Shown: in pieces, positions 55,464 through 64,000 of the stretch
How the letters are laid out: every line of letters starts with the position of its first letter
Numbering within the stretch: the stretch's first letter is position 1
Assembly (NCBI RefSeq): GCF_000527035.1
Contig: NZ_AZUK01000001.1
Coordinates: forward strand, 2,724,501-2,788,500
Direction of reading: 5' to 3'
DNA: 64,000 bases
Source of the DNA: Tolumonas lignilytica
GTDB lineage: Bacteria > Pseudomonadota > Gammaproteobacteria > Enterobacterales > Aeromonadaceae
Position numbers and translations under genes: made by a program
Notes under the pieces: generated by a model
Databases searched by the model: none
What the model was told of the DNA's origin: nothing
Seen by the model: only the letters and a program-made list of their open reading frames with translations

Positions 55464-56923
55464 CGTTTCAGACTGTCATCCACTTTTTTCTGTTCTTCCA
55501 GTTCGGCAATGCGCGCATCAATTCTGGCCTGACTCAGGCTATCTGCCGTATTGGCTCTGGCCATATGCAGTTGATCCGTGGCTTGATCGATCTGACCTCT
55601 GAGTGCCAAATATTCGGCCTGGGCCTGATGGTATCCAGCCTGATTGGCTGATTGCTGATAGGCATCGGCCAATAACTGCCATGCAACCGAAGATTCAGGA
55701 TTATTCCGGGTATATTGATCTAGCAGATGAATGGCGGCATCAGTCTGATTCGCTTTTAAATAAACATTGGCAAGATTCATGATAATGACAGGATTTTCCT
55801 GCATCGTCTGATACCGTTGTTCCAGGCGGGAAATTGCTGCTGCATATTGCTGTGCTGCAATCTGTTGATCAGTCAGTGAATCTTGGAAAAAAAGGTTATC
55901 TGGCTTTTGCTTGGCTAACATAGACAGGATCTCTCCTGCCTCTGCTATACGGTTTGATTGCATGAGAGCCAATGCTTTTCCATACTGAGCGGCCAACCAA
56001 CGCGAGGAGTTGGGGTCATTTTTCTGAAGATTTTGCTCGAAATAAGCCAGTGAGCTTTCAGGGTTTTGATCAGCGTACATCGCCTGGATCCGAGCTTTTG
56101 CCAGATAGAAATCCAGACTGGAGTCATGGGGACGAATTTTGTAGCTGGCGGCCCGATTTCTTGCTTCTGCAATCCGGTTTTCTGTAATTGGATGCGTCAG
56201 CAACATCTCCGGAACTTTAGAAGAATAACGACTTTCTGACGCGAGTTTTTGGAAAAAAGTCATCATTCCATTGGGATCAAAACCGGCGTTGGCGAGTAAC
56301 GCCATGCCTATCCTGTCTGCTTCATATTCGTTTTCGCGGGTGAAGTTAATCGAGTTTTGTATGGTCAATCCCATAGTTGTATTAATGGCGGCCACCCCTG
56401 CGGTTGGATTAATCATGGCCAAAGCGATGGAACCCACGAGACCTGCAATAGATAAAGGGGTGCTTTTGGCCTGATCTTCCATGAAGCGTGCAATATGTCG
56501 CTGTGTCACATGGCTGATTTCATGAGCCAAAACACCAGCCAGTTCACTCTCCGTTTCGGCATATAAAAATAGGCCACTGTGAACTTTAACTCGTCCGCCA
56601 AGGAAAGCCGCAGCGTTGATCGAGTTATCTTTTATCAGGAAAAAAGTGAATGGAAAACGCACATTATTGGCCTGACTCACCAGTTTCAGACCAAGATCAT
56701 TGATATATTCATTGAGCACCGGGTCGTCGATCATAGGCAGACTGGCGCGCGCAAAACGCATAAATGCTTTACCGTATAATACTTCCTGTTCCACCGATAA
56801 GGCGGAGACTCCCGCGGTGCCAATATCGGGTAATTGAGATTCAGCTTGAGCCAGTGATAAAAAAATAAAGTAACAAGCCGTACCCAGACATAACAGGGAT
56901 TTTTTTAGATAGCGATTAAGCAC
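55460..56923 (-). CDS. bepA: Beta-barrel assembly-enhancing protease BepA
   Basis: BepA is a periplasmic M48 metalloprotease that degrades or helps outer-membrane proteins such as LptD. The 487-residue product has a signal peptide (residues 1-27), the zinc site HEISH at His134, Glu135 and His138, and the third ligand region NEYEADRIGMALLANAGFD. C-terminal TPR repeats fill about residues 270-480. E. coli BepA has the same layout and length. It converges on hda and is divergent from perM. Confidence 0.95.
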   Translation of the reverse strand: MLNRYLKKSLLCLGTACYFIFLSLAQAESQLPDIGTAGVSALSVEQEVLYGKAFMRFARASLPMIDDPVLNEYINDLGLKLVSQANNVRFPFTFFLIKDNSINAAAFLGGRVKVHSGLFLYAETESELAGVLAHEISHVTQRHIARFMEDQAKSTPLSIAGLVGSIALAMINPTAGVAAINTTMGLTIQNSINFTRENEYEADRIGMALLANAGFDPNGMMTFFQKLASESRYSSKVPEMLLTHPITENRIAEARNRAASYKIRPHDSSLDFYLAKARIQAMYADQNPESSLAYFEQNLQKNDPNSSRWLAAQYGKALALMQSNRIAEAGEILSMLAKQKPDNLFFQDSLTDQQIAAQQYAAAISRLEQRYQTMQENPVIIMNLANVYLKANQTDAAIHLLDQYTRNNPESSVAWQLLADAYQQSANQAGYHQAQAEYLALRGQIDQATDQLHMARANTADSLSQARIDARIAELEEQKKVDDSLKR

Positions 56924-57025
56924 AACATTCCCCTTTCTTTGATAATTATCTGTTTTGACATGCCAAAAATGTATCGTAAGCGATTACACTAGGCATTGTA
57001 CGATGAATTCAACGGGATCGGCAGA

Positions 57026-58102
57026 ATGTTAGACGTATTATTAAACTGGTATCGGCGACGATTTTCAGATCCGAATGCGGTGACACTTTTTTGGTTGCTG
57101 GTAGGCAGTTTTACCGTCATTTATTTTTATGGTGGTATTTTGGCGCCGGTATTGGCGGCCTTAGTGATTGCGTATTTACTGGAGTGGTTTGTCCAACGCC
57201 TGATGCACATGGGGTTAGGACGACGGCTGGCTTCAACATTGGTGGTCTTACTGTTTATTGGATTAATGCTATTGATTGGGTTTGGCATTCTTCCGACCGT
57301 TTTTCGCCAAGGTATGACATTGGTCAAAGACGTGCCGAATATGCTTTCCCATGCGGCCGATTATCTGAAAAAACTACCGCAAATGTATCCGGGGCTGGTG
57401 GATGCTTCACTGGTCGATAGCATATCTGGCCTGATCCAAGATCGACTATTAACCGGCAGCGGTATATTGGTCTCGTTCTCTTTCGCTTCGTTGATGAATC
57501 TGGCTGTCGTTCTGGTGTATATGGTGCTGGTTCCTCTGCTGATCTTTTTTATGCTGAAGGATAAAGACAGCCTGCTGGTTATGACCAAACGCTTTTTACC
57601 CTATAACCGTCAATTGGTTAATCAGGTATGGAAGGAGATGAACACGCAAATTGCCAACTATATTCGCGGAAAAGTGATTCATATCCTGATTGTCAGTGCC
57701 GTTAATTTTATTGTCTTTGCCGTAATGGGCATCAACTTTGCCTTGTTGTTGGGGATTTCTGTAGGCATTTCAGTCCTGATCCCATACATCGGTGCTGTCG
57801 CTGTCACGATCCCGGTGACTGTGGTGGCGTTGTTTCAATGGGGAATTTCACCAGATTTTGCGTACCTGATGCTGGCCTATGCGATCGTGCAAACCTTGGA
57901 TGCAAATTTACTGACTCCGTTACTGTTCTCCGAAACCATGAATTTACATCCGATTGCTATCATTTTAGCGGTATTGGTTTTTGGCGGTATCTGGGGGTTC
58001 TGGGGTGTATTTTTTGCGATCCCTTTGGCGACACTGGTTAAAGCGGTGGTGAATTCGTGGCCGGGAAGTACGCGGCAAGACCCTATGATCGGATCATATT
58101 AA
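57026..58102 (+). CDS. perM: AI-2E family transporter PerM
   Basis: A multi-pass inner-membrane permease of 358 residues with about eight membrane segments. The first is FWLLVGSFTVIYFYGGILAP near residue 25. Late family motifs are GISVGISVLIPYIGAVAVTI and GGIWGFWGVFFAIPLATLVK. The substrate is unknown; the family includes exporters of small molecules. The start at 57026 gives the E. coli-like length. The gene is next to bepA, as in E. coli, and is followed by a strong terminator. Confidence 0.92.
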   Translation: MLDVLLNWYRRRFSDPNAVTLFWLLVGSFTVIYFYGGILAPVLAALVIAYLLEWFVQRLMHMGLGRRLASTLVVLLFIGLMLLIGFGILPTVFRQGMTLVKDVPNMLSHAADYLKKLPQMYPGLVDASLVDSISGLIQDRLLTGSGILVSFSFASLMNLAVVLVYMVLVPLLIFFMLKDKDSLLVMTKRFLPYNRQLVNQVWKEMNTQIANYIRGKVIHILIVSAVNFIVFAVMGINFALLLGISVGISVLIPYIGAVAVTIPVTVVALFQWGISPDFAYLMLAYAIVQTLDANLLTPLLFSETMNLHPIAIILAVLVFGGIWGFWGVFFAIPLATLVKAVVNSWPGSTRQDPMIGSY

Positions 58103-58105
58103 TAA

Positions 58106-58131
58106 AAAGGGCCATGATTTCATGGCCCTTT
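58106..58131. terminator. Bidirectional terminator between perM and cnoX
   Basis: AAAGGGCCATGA / TCATGGCCCTTT form a perfect 12-bp stem with a minimal loop, flanked by A and T runs. It lies between convergent genes. Confidence 0.88.
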
Positions 58132-58148
58132 CACTTTTACGGGGTTTA

Positions 58149-58991
58149 TTAATACAAGAGGCTATAAAGCTTTTTACGATATTGCGAAACTAAGGGATCG
58201 GCACCCATGGTGGCCAAAATATCCTGATAAGTTTTTCTGGCTTCACCAAAACCCAGATCCTTACTTAAGATGGCAAATAACAAATCCAGTGCTTCTTGCT
58301 TGCGCCCGGCCTGGCTATATTGGATCGCCAAATCCTGCTGTAGCTGTTTGTTGGTTGGATCAGCGGCCAACTGAGTTTCCAACGAACGGATTTCAGGGCT
58401 GTCTGCTGCCTGTTGTGCTAAATCCAGCGCTGATTTTACCTGTTGATAGGCCGAATCCTGATAAACATTAGGAATGGCATTCAATAATGTTTCGGCTTCA
58501 TCTAGGCGTGCTGATTTAATACAGGCATCGGCTAGTGCAACCTGAATTTCATAACGCTGAGGCGCCAACTGTCGTGCCTTTTGCAAAACGGCATAAGCTG
58601 AACCTGCGTCACCGTTATGCAGTAAATCTAACCCTTCGGCCAGTAAAACATCATCTTCCTTTGGCAGATATTTGGTGAGCAGATTTTCTATCGCCGTTGG
58701 CTCTTGTGGCCCCATCAATGCATCGGCAGGCTGACCATTTTTAAAAATAACAACGGCAGGTAAAGCTTGTAATCCCAGTTGGATCGCCAATGATTGTAAC
58801 TGGGGATCAGCAACATCCACTTTCGCCAAGGTGATTGACGGATTAGCAGGACCAATCAATTGTTCTAATTGTTGTCCCATAGGCCGACATTCAGGTAATT
58901 GATCCGCATAAAAGAAGACAGCTACCGTTTTTTGCCGTGAGGCTTCCAGTAACTCGGTATGAAAATTTTGTGGTGTGATGGTAACAATCAT
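58149..58991 (-). CDS. cnoX: Thioredoxin-like chaperedoxin CnoX (YbbN)
   Basis: CnoX protects proteins during bleach stress and hands them to GroEL. The start at 58991 overlaps the upstream stop by four bases (ATGA) and gives 280 residues. The thioredoxin domain, about residues 1-110, lacks the CXXC pair and keeps one Cys (FYADQLPECRPMGQQL); loss of redox activity is usual for CnoX. The LGLQALPAVVIFKNGQP segment gives the cis-Pro loop. TPR repeats follow from about residue 120 (LAEGLDLLHNGDAGSAYAVL). Confidence 0.92.
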   Translation of the reverse strand: MIVTITPQNFHTELLEASRQKTVAVFFYADQLPECRPMGQQLEQLIGPANPSITLAKVDVADPQLQSLAIQLGLQALPAVVIFKNGQPADALMGPQEPTAIENLLTKYLPKEDDVLLAEGLDLLHNGDAGSAYAVLQKARQLAPQRYEIQVALADACIKSARLDEAETLLNAIPNVYQDSAYQQVKSALDLAQQAADSPEIRSLETQLAADPTNKQLQQDLAIQYSQAGRKQEALDLLFAILSKDLGFGEARKTYQDILATMGADPLVSQYRKKLYSLLY

Positions 58992-59746
58992 AGTGAATTC
59001 GGCTTCAGACAAAGGTGAGATATATATGGTGGTTGTATAGGCTGAATTTCAAGTTGTTCATTAACAATATAGTAAGTGACAGCAGTGGGAGAACCCTGAG
59101 TGCAGATGGTGCATTGTAATTGAGAAACCGGTCTGCCGGACTCTAAATAGTAGGTGTTGTTATCGAGAATATGTTGTTGGGTCAGTAGGTTTAATTTGTT
59201 CAAACCTGCATTCAAACCGGTACCATTTGCTTTTAACACGGCCTCTTTCTGAGTCCAGAAAGAGGAGAATGCGGTCACCAGTTTCGACTCCGACAGTTCT
59301 TTTAGATACAGATATTCTTCCTGATGGAAAAAGCGTTTGGCGATCGCTAACCATGAACGGTTTGTGCTGGTGTCACTATATTCAATATCTACTCCAACAG
59401 GAGCTGTTGATATCGCAATCGCCAGCCAATTTTTGCTATGGCTGAGATTAAATTCCAGCCTGTATTCATCGCCTAGTCGTGGTTTTCCATGAAGCTGAAG
59501 CGAAAACTGGATGGATTCGGGGGGGAGAGAAAGGCAATGACCTAGTAAATAGCGGAGCAGGAGTCGGGACTGTCGATAAAATCGAGCCTGTTCAGGATCT
59601 GTGATGCTATTTAAACGAGACAGTTCTGTTGCCGATAACCAGATTGAAGGGAGGTTAATGATCTCCACATCCATATTGAAAAACAAAACAGCGCTCCCGG
59701 ATAGAGAGCGCCATTCATTTGGCAATACTAACTGGCTATGGCGCAT
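58988..59746 (-). CDS. 4'-phosphopantetheinyl transferase superfamily protein (Sfp type)
   Basis: The enzyme attaches phosphopantetheine to carrier proteins. The product is up to 252 residues. Magnesium- and CoA-binding motifs are present: FNLSHSKNWLAIAIS, then APVGVDIEYSD, and FSSFWTQKEAVLKANGTGLN. No carrier or synthase gene is in the window, so the target is unknown. The start is uncertain. ATG at 59746 overlaps the yejM stop by 11 bases, but a terminator-like hairpin lies in its first 24 codons. ATG at 59674 gives a more usual 228 residues but has no Shine-Dalgarno. Confidence 0.88.
   Translation of the reverse strand: MRHSQLVLPNEWRSLSGSAVLFFNMDVEIINLPSIWLSATELSRLNSITDPEQARFYRQSRLLLRYLLGHCLSLPPESIQFSLQLHGKPRLGDEYRLEFNLSHSKNWLAIAISTAPVGVDIEYSDTSTNRSWLAIAKRFFHQEEYLYLKELSESKLVTAFSSFWTQKEAVLKANGTGLNAGLNKLNLLTQQHILDNNTYYLESGRPVSQLQCTICTQGSPTAVTYYIVNEQLEIQPIQPPYISHLCLKPNSL
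59679..59711 (-). terminator. Terminator-like hairpin between yejM and the Sfp-type gene
   Basis: On the minus strand GCGCTCTC / GGGAGCGC pair over eight positions, including one G-U, around TATCC. A T-rich tract of about 12 bases follows. It lies 25 bases after the yejM stop and ends five bases before the ATG at 59674. Confidence 0.75.
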
Positions 59747-61616
59747 ATTTAAAGCGAGTCAGTTCATTCATGACCTGCAGCAAGACCGCCATATTAGGGC
59801 TGGCATCATCCAGCATCTGGTAACCTTTTCTGGTGTACACACTGAAGTCACCCTGACGGTTAAATTCGGTAATCGTACGGGGTTCGTAGATCACATAATT
59901 TTCTCTGTTGCCAAGGAGCAGCCAGTCATGCAGTTGGTTGCCGAATAAGTTATAACCGCTGCTGTATGTTTTATCATCATTATCTGCACCTAATACATCA
60001 TGTAATAATGTAGGTACGAGATCATAATGAGTACTCAATTTGTCCCAGCGATGGGCTGTTTTACCTGGCCAATAAACAATAAAGGGCACATGCATTTGGT
60101 AGGTCGAGTAATTACTCCCTGAGCCCCAGCTGTTGGTATTGGTTTCATTAAATTCCAAACCATGATCTGCCGTAATAATGACTACCGTTTTTTCTAATGA
60201 CTGTTGAGCTTGCAGTGAAGTCACGATTTGTTTTAATTGTTCATCACTGTAGTGCACGGCATTTTTATAACGGTTGATAAATTTATCGTGGTTTTCAGGC
60301 GTGAATGCAGCGAATGGATTTCCATCTTCCAATGCTGGTTGGAACGGGCCTGAATACCCCGTCGGCAGAGCCAAAGTCGCCGGCATATTGATATTGATAT
60401 AACTAAACCAAGGACGGCCATTGACCTGCTTTGAAAGCCAGTTTTGCCAACTGGTTAATGTCTGAATGTCGTTGCTGGGTGATAGATCGTTTTTACGGCG
60501 ACTGATCTGTCTTACGCCATGAAACACGTCTTTTTTATAGATATCTAAGTTCAGGCCATAGGTAGAGAACGCGCTTAACAGATAGTCTTGCCGCTGTAAT
60601 TCATCGATTAGTAACGGCGTCACACCTTCTGCTTCAACGTTGCTCCGGTATGATTCCGGCAAGCCATAAAGCAAGCTGAATATGCTGCCGTCATGGCTAT
60701 TGTCACCCGCAATATGTTGTGTGAATTGCTGGTTTTTCGTTGCAAAGTCACTGAGAAAGGGCATGACGTCCGGTTGCAACATGTCTGCTCTTAATCCGCT
60801 GACAACCACCAACAGAACGTTCAACTTATTTTCTGATTCGGTAACTTGCAGGGGTTGTAACGGGTAATGCAACCGTTGTTTACCATGTTCCAACTCAGCC
60901 ATTTTGGCTGCCTGAGATTGATATTGTTCCAGATCTAACCAGCCATGCTTTGACAGAAACGAACGCGCGGTCATTGGATAAGAAAGCGGGAAATTAGAAC
61001 GTTGAGAGATAATCGGCTCGTAGAGTTTGGCATCCGCAATAATATAAGTCAGATGAGTCAGAAAAAAGCAGGCCACAAACAGACCACTGATAATCGTTCC
61101 CCAGGCTCTTTTCCGACGACGTAATTGCATTCGCCAGGCGTAATTAGAAATAACCAATTCCAATAAGAACAGAACCGGAATGACAATAAACAAGAAATTC
61201 CAGTTTAATTTCGATTTTGATTCGGCTTCTTTAAGCAATAAATCCCAGACAGTCGGCGTGATATGAAACTTAAAGACATGATAAATCTGCGTGTCGACGA
61301 GCAGTATCGACAACACTATAACTGCGATCACAACTGAGCAATTTCTCATGATTTTCTGATTAGGGATCAGAAAACTGAGAGGGAATAGCGTCAGTAAATA
61401 GGTGATGAACCCTACAAATGAGAAATGTCCCAACCAGCTTAAAACAAGATAACCGACTCCCAGTTGGGTTTCTGGCCATGGGTTAGCCAGAATGTAGCGA
61501 CTGGAAATAAATAATGCCAGGAGGATATTAAAAAAGGTGAACCAATGTCCCCAACTAATAAGACGAGAGATTTGATCTCGTTGGAATGCAGCCGGTTGTG
61601 GTCGCAGGATAGCCAT
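59736..61616 (-). CDS. yejM: Inner-membrane protein YejM (PbgA/LapC type)
   Basis: YejM senses LPS in the inner membrane and controls LpxC turnover, so it sets LPS level. The start at 61616 follows the yejL stop by one base and gives 626 residues. Five N-terminal membrane helices (first WGHWFTFFNILLALFISSRY) are followed by a periplasmic sulfatase-like domain, about residues 245-600 (VLLVVVSGLRADMLQPDVMP; VVIITADHGLEFNET). In E. coli YejM this domain lacks phosphatase metal residues; that was not tested here. It forms a pair with yejL. Confidence 0.93.
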   Translation of the reverse strand: MAILRPQPAAFQRDQISRLISWGHWFTFFNILLALFISSRYILANPWPETQLGVGYLVLSWLGHFSFVGFITYLLTLFPLSFLIPNQKIMRNCSVVIAVIVLSILLVDTQIYHVFKFHITPTVWDLLLKEAESKSKLNWNFLFIVIPVLFLLELVISNYAWRMQLRRRKRAWGTIISGLFVACFFLTHLTYIIADAKLYEPIISQRSNFPLSYPMTARSFLSKHGWLDLEQYQSQAAKMAELEHGKQRLHYPLQPLQVTESENKLNVLLVVVSGLRADMLQPDVMPFLSDFATKNQQFTQHIAGDNSHDGSIFSLLYGLPESYRSNVEAEGVTPLLIDELQRQDYLLSAFSTYGLNLDIYKKDVFHGVRQISRRKNDLSPSNDIQTLTSWQNWLSKQVNGRPWFSYININMPATLALPTGYSGPFQPALEDGNPFAAFTPENHDKFINRYKNAVHYSDEQLKQIVTSLQAQQSLEKTVVIITADHGLEFNETNTNSWGSGSNYSTYQMHVPFIVYWPGKTAHRWDKLSTHYDLVPTLLHDVLGADNDDKTYSSGYNLFGNQLHDWLLLGNRENYVIYEPRTITEFNRQGDFSVYTRKGYQMLDDASPNMAVLLQVMNELTRFKYAP

Positions 61617-61617
61617 A

Positions 61618-61851
61618 TTACTGAATAACCTTTTTGGTATCGGTAATAGATTGTTGTAAAGCACGGGCAAACGAGTTTGCTACATCAGCACGCAGTGCTT
61701 CCGGCACGTGTTTATTGATGATATGCGTGGCCAGATTCCCCAACGCCAGCAGACCGAGATCAACAGAGGCATTGTGTGATTGCAGAACAGACTGAAGTTC
61801 TTGCATTAAAGATTCAATTTGTTCAGTGCTGTATTTAGAAAGGATCGGCAT
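61618..61851 (-). CDS. yejL: DUF1414 family protein YejL
   Basis: A 77-residue helical protein with the YejL pattern YSTEQIESLMQELQSVLQSH, then LGLLALGNLATHIINKHVPE. The function is unknown. It lies just upstream of yejM and is divergent from yejK, the same arrangement as in E. coli, with fewer than 90 bases between the two start codons. Confidence 0.92.
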   Translation of the reverse strand: MPILSKYSTEQIESLMQELQSVLQSHNASVDLGLLALGNLATHIINKHVPEALRADVANSFARALQQSITDTKKVIQ

Positions 61852-61938
61852 GAAATATGTCTCGTATTGCGGTTGTCAGTTTATGAACGCTATATAATAC
61901 GCTACCTTCGACTTTTTCACTACGATACAACCACTGCT

Positions 61939-62970
61939 ATGAGTCTGATTATTGAACATCTTATTATCCATTCGTTGCGTCAGGGCGATAACGGCGTCTT
62001 GCAAGCCGACACTCGCTCGCAGGAATTGAAAGCAACGACCGAAGTCCAGGAGTGGATTGAACAACTGCATCGTATCTATCAGCAGAAAGGGAATAAATCC
62101 TATGCCTGCTTTTTAGCGGATACCGAACAGCCGGAAAATCCGTCGCCATTCCCTCAATTGTTTCAGCAGTACTTAGACAAGAATTTGACCTTTGTCGATT
62201 TTACTCACCAATCTACCACGGTATTACTCGCCCAGTTGAATCACTATCAGTATCCGGATGAGGGGGTGCTGATTTTCTGTAAATACCAGTTTGTGGGGGT
62301 GGACTATATTCTGCTGGGTTTATTGGATTGTGAAACCAGTGTCACCCTGACTGAACAGTTGGAATTGTCACAGATCAAGTACATTGATCTCAGCAAAATG
62401 CAGTTGGTGGCACGTATTGATATCACTGAATTTCAAACTAATGCAGATTCCCGTCGTTATATCTCGTTTATTAAAGGTCGGATTGGCCGTAAGGTCTCTG
62501 ATTTCTTTATGGACTTTTTGGGCGCTGCCGAGGGCGTCGATGTCAAGTTGCAGAATCAGTTGTTGATTCAGGCTGTGAATGAATATTGCCAGCAAGTGGA
62601 GATGCCTGCTGAGGAAAAAACGGCCACGAAGAAGCAAATTGTGGATTACTACAAAGGGCAAAGCGAAGAGGGTGCGGATATCGCAGTTAAATCGGTGGCT
62701 GAATATCTACCGAAGCAAAGTGATGGGGCCGATTTTTACTCTTTCGTCAGTGATACTTATGATCTGGATGAAGAATTTCCGGTGGCAACAACGGCACTGC
62801 GTAAATTGACCAAATTTGTTGGTTCCGGTGGCGGACTGAATATCAGTTTTGATGAGAAGCTACTGGGGGAACGGATTGCCTATGATGCAAATACCGATAC
62901 CTTAACTATTAAAGGCACACCGCCTAACTTGAAAGATCAATTATTGCGGATGCTGAAAGCACAACAGTGA
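61939..62970 (+). CDS. yejK: Nucleoid-associated protein YejK (NdpA)
   Basis: YejK is a spermidine-nucleoid protein that binds DNA and interacts with topoisomerases. The start at 61939 (MSLIIEHLIIHSLRQGDNG) gives 343 residues, near the usual 335; the longer frame overlaps yejL. The SRRYISFIKGRIGRKVSDFF segment and the KQIVDYYKGQSEEG stretch are family features. No strong Shine-Dalgarno was seen. It converges on fau, with three bases between the stops. Confidence 0.93.
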   Translation: MSLIIEHLIIHSLRQGDNGVLQADTRSQELKATTEVQEWIEQLHRIYQQKGNKSYACFLADTEQPENPSPFPQLFQQYLDKNLTFVDFTHQSTTVLLAQLNHYQYPDEGVLIFCKYQFVGVDYILLGLLDCETSVTLTEQLELSQIKYIDLSKMQLVARIDITEFQTNADSRRYISFIKGRIGRKVSDFFMDFLGAAEGVDVKLQNQLLIQAVNEYCQQVEMPAEEKTATKKQIVDYYKGQSEEGADIAVKSVAEYLPKQSDGADFYSFVSDTYDLDEEFPVATTALRKLTKFVGSGGGLNISFDEKLLGERIAYDANTDTLTIKGTPPNLKDQLLRMLKAQQ

Positions 62971-62973
62971 TGA

Positions 62974-63561
62974 TTATGGCCACTGCCAGCAGCTCGATGG
63001 TGTAATTAAGGCTGGTAGTGGAATATCCCACATTTCAGTCGGGATCTGGTCAACTTGCTGGCAATCATGCGCTAATCCCACAGGGAATGGACGACCTGTT
63101 TGTTGCCAGTTTTCCAGTGTGCGATCATAAAAACCGCCCCCCATGCCTAAACGATTCCCATCAGCATCAAATGCAACCAGTGGTGTGAAGATGATGTCTA
63201 TTTCATGTTTCGGGACAATATGGTGGGTATTCATTTCCGGCTCCGGTATTCGGAAACGGTTTAACAGCATATTGGTTTCGGGGGTGTAAGATAAAAACAG
63301 CAAATGCCCTTCATGGAAGGGATGCAAAACGGGTAAGCAGACTTTAATGCTGTTTTGCCAGCACCACTCGATCAGCGGTTGGGTGTCCAGTTCGCCATCA
63401 CATGCAAGATATAGAGAAATGCAGCGAGCCTGATGTTTCTCAAGAAAAGGGACAACCTGCAGAAGCAAATCATGGGCTGCCTGTTGTTGCATCTGTGCAC
63501 TGAGTTCCCGGCGGCGGGTCCGGATTGTTGTGCGGAGAAAATCGCGATCGATAAGTGTCAT
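62974..63561 (-). CDS. fau: 5-formyltetrahydrofolate cyclo-ligase
   Basis: The enzyme (YgfA) converts 5-formyl- to 5,10-methenyl-tetrahydrofolate with ATP and affects persister formation in E. coli. The 195-residue product has the family markers RRRELSAQMQQQAAHDLLLQ at the N-terminus, DIIFTPLVAFDADGNRLGMG and GGGFYDRTL. It is directly downstream of the 6S RNA gene, as in E. coli, where ssrS and ygfA are co-transcribed. Confidence 0.94.
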   Translation of the reverse strand: MTLIDRDFLRTTIRTRRRELSAQMQQQAAHDLLLQVVPFLEKHQARCISLYLACDGELDTQPLIEWCWQNSIKVCLPVLHPFHEGHLLFLSYTPETNMLLNRFRIPEPEMNTHHIVPKHEIDIIFTPLVAFDADGNRLGMGGGFYDRTLENWQQTGRPFPVGLAHDCQQVDQIPTEMWDIPLPALITPSSCWQWP

Positions 63562-63569
63562 AAGAGGTG

Positions 63570-63750
63570 AGATCCCGGGGTGCCGTTGCAGGCTTTGGTC
63601 CTTGAACCCGAGAGTTCAAGGCGGAAATCTGACTGCCAATCTCAGGCTTCCCGGTCGGGCCGGGCATGCACACTGACTAGCGAGCGACTTCCTGGCAAAA
63701 AAATTATCGGCTCAGGGACATAAGCCCACTGACGAACACCCCAGGAAAAA
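63570..63750 (-). ncRNA. ssrS: 6S RNA
   Basis: The minus strand resembles E. coli 6S RNA from end to end. TGTTCG lies 12 bases from the 5' end. CCCTGAGCCGATA is conserved exactly. A central GCATGCCCGGCCCGACCGGG helix follows, then CCTTGAAC and GGGTTCAAGG, and a 3' part that pairs with the 5' end (CCTGGGGT with CACCCCGGG). 6S RNA binds sigma-70 RNA polymerase and lowers transcription in stationary phase. It lies between zapA and fau, the standard position. The ends are estimated to within a few bases. Confidence 0.93.
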
Positions 63751-63757
63751 TTTTCTT

Positions 63758-64000
63758 TTAGTTACAATCATCTGCCGACAACTTGCTTTGTTCTTTCAGG
63801 GCTTCCTGAATAACATCGTTCAGTTGTCTGATGCGTTGTTCCATACTTTCAGAGTATTGTTGAATGCGATTTTTTTCAAGTAATAATTCGTGACTCAGGT
63901 TCAAAGCTACCATAATTGCTAGCTGTTCGTTGCTGCTGCCCCGGGCCCGAATACGTAATTCACTTATTGCATCGTTTAGTTTTTGTGCTGCTTGCCGTAA
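63758..64000 (-). CDS. zapA: Cell division protein ZapA, C-terminal part (5' end outside window)
   Basis: An open minus-strand frame runs off the window end and stops with TAA at 63758-63760; it has 80 visible residues. The translation includes QAAQKLNDAISELRIRARGS, NEQLAIMVALNLSHELLLEK and SMEQRIRQLNDVIQEALKEQ, the ZapA coiled-coil pattern. ZapA bundles FtsZ filaments at midcell. Its stop lies eight bases from the predicted 6S RNA start, so the 6S promoter must be inside the zapA coding region. Confidence 0.93.
   Translation of the reverse strand, partial: LRQAAQKLNDAISELRIRARGSSNEQLAIMVALNLSHELLLEKNRIQQYSESMEQRIRQLNDVIQEALKEQSKLSADDCN

Overview
The window reads as a mid-to-low G+C gammaproteobacterial chromosome segment, most like the order Aeromonadales (Aeromonas/Tolumonas type). 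This is inferred from gene order: flgF-L followed by two flagellins, flaG, fliD, fliS and a Maf gene is the layout of the Aeromonas polar flagellum locus. The rest keeps enterobacterial/Aeromonas synteny: rlmN-pilW-rodZ-ispG-hisS-yfgM-bamB-der-yfgJ, gloB-(methyltransferase)-rnhA-dnaQ, purMN divergent from upp, yejM-yejL divergent from yejK, and zapA-6S RNA-fau. No insertion sequence, prophage or CRISPR array was seen.

Region 1 (1-15.8 kb, + strand) is flagellar: the end of flgE, then flgF-G-H-I-J-K-L, two near-identical flagellin genes, flaG, fliD, fliS, a small FliT-like gene and a large maf. A sigma-54-like site lies before flgF. Sigma-28 sites lie before both flagellins.

Region 2 (15.9-21.3 kb, - strand) is a complete pseudaminic acid operon, pseB-pseC-pseF-pseGH-pseI, with overlapping genes and a PseG-PseH fusion. 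It faces maf and has a near-perfect sigma-54 promoter. Together these suggest that the activated sugar CMP-pseudaminic acid is made under sigma-54 control and then put on flagellins made under sigma-28 control.

Region 3 (21.6-32.2 kb) is housekeeping: RNA methylation, pilus and cell-shape factors, isoprenoid synthesis, histidyl-tRNA synthetase, outer-membrane assembly, the Der GTPase, the glycyl-radical spare part GrcA with an FNR box upstream, and uracil-DNA glycosylase.

Region 4 (32.2-49.4 kb) is mixed: a hemerythrin, a basic-amino-acid ABC transporter with an internal attenuator-like hairpin, a DUF3857/transglutaminase protein, exonuclease III, a receiver-TPR protein, two tRNA-Tyr genes, an M32 carboxypeptidase, a TraB/GumN protein, a short-chain dehydrogenase, MltD, GloB, a methyltransferase and RNase HI.

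Region 5 (49.4-64 kb) holds dnaQ, gmhA, yafJ, purMN, upp, a shortened DUF2066 gene, hda, bepA, perM, cnoX, a phosphopantetheinyl transferase, yejM/yejL/yejK, fau, 6S RNA and the 3' part of zapA. Start codons were moved inward from the longest reading frame wherever family length, Shine-Dalgarno sites or gene overlaps argued for it. All names come from reading the translations; no database search was possible.
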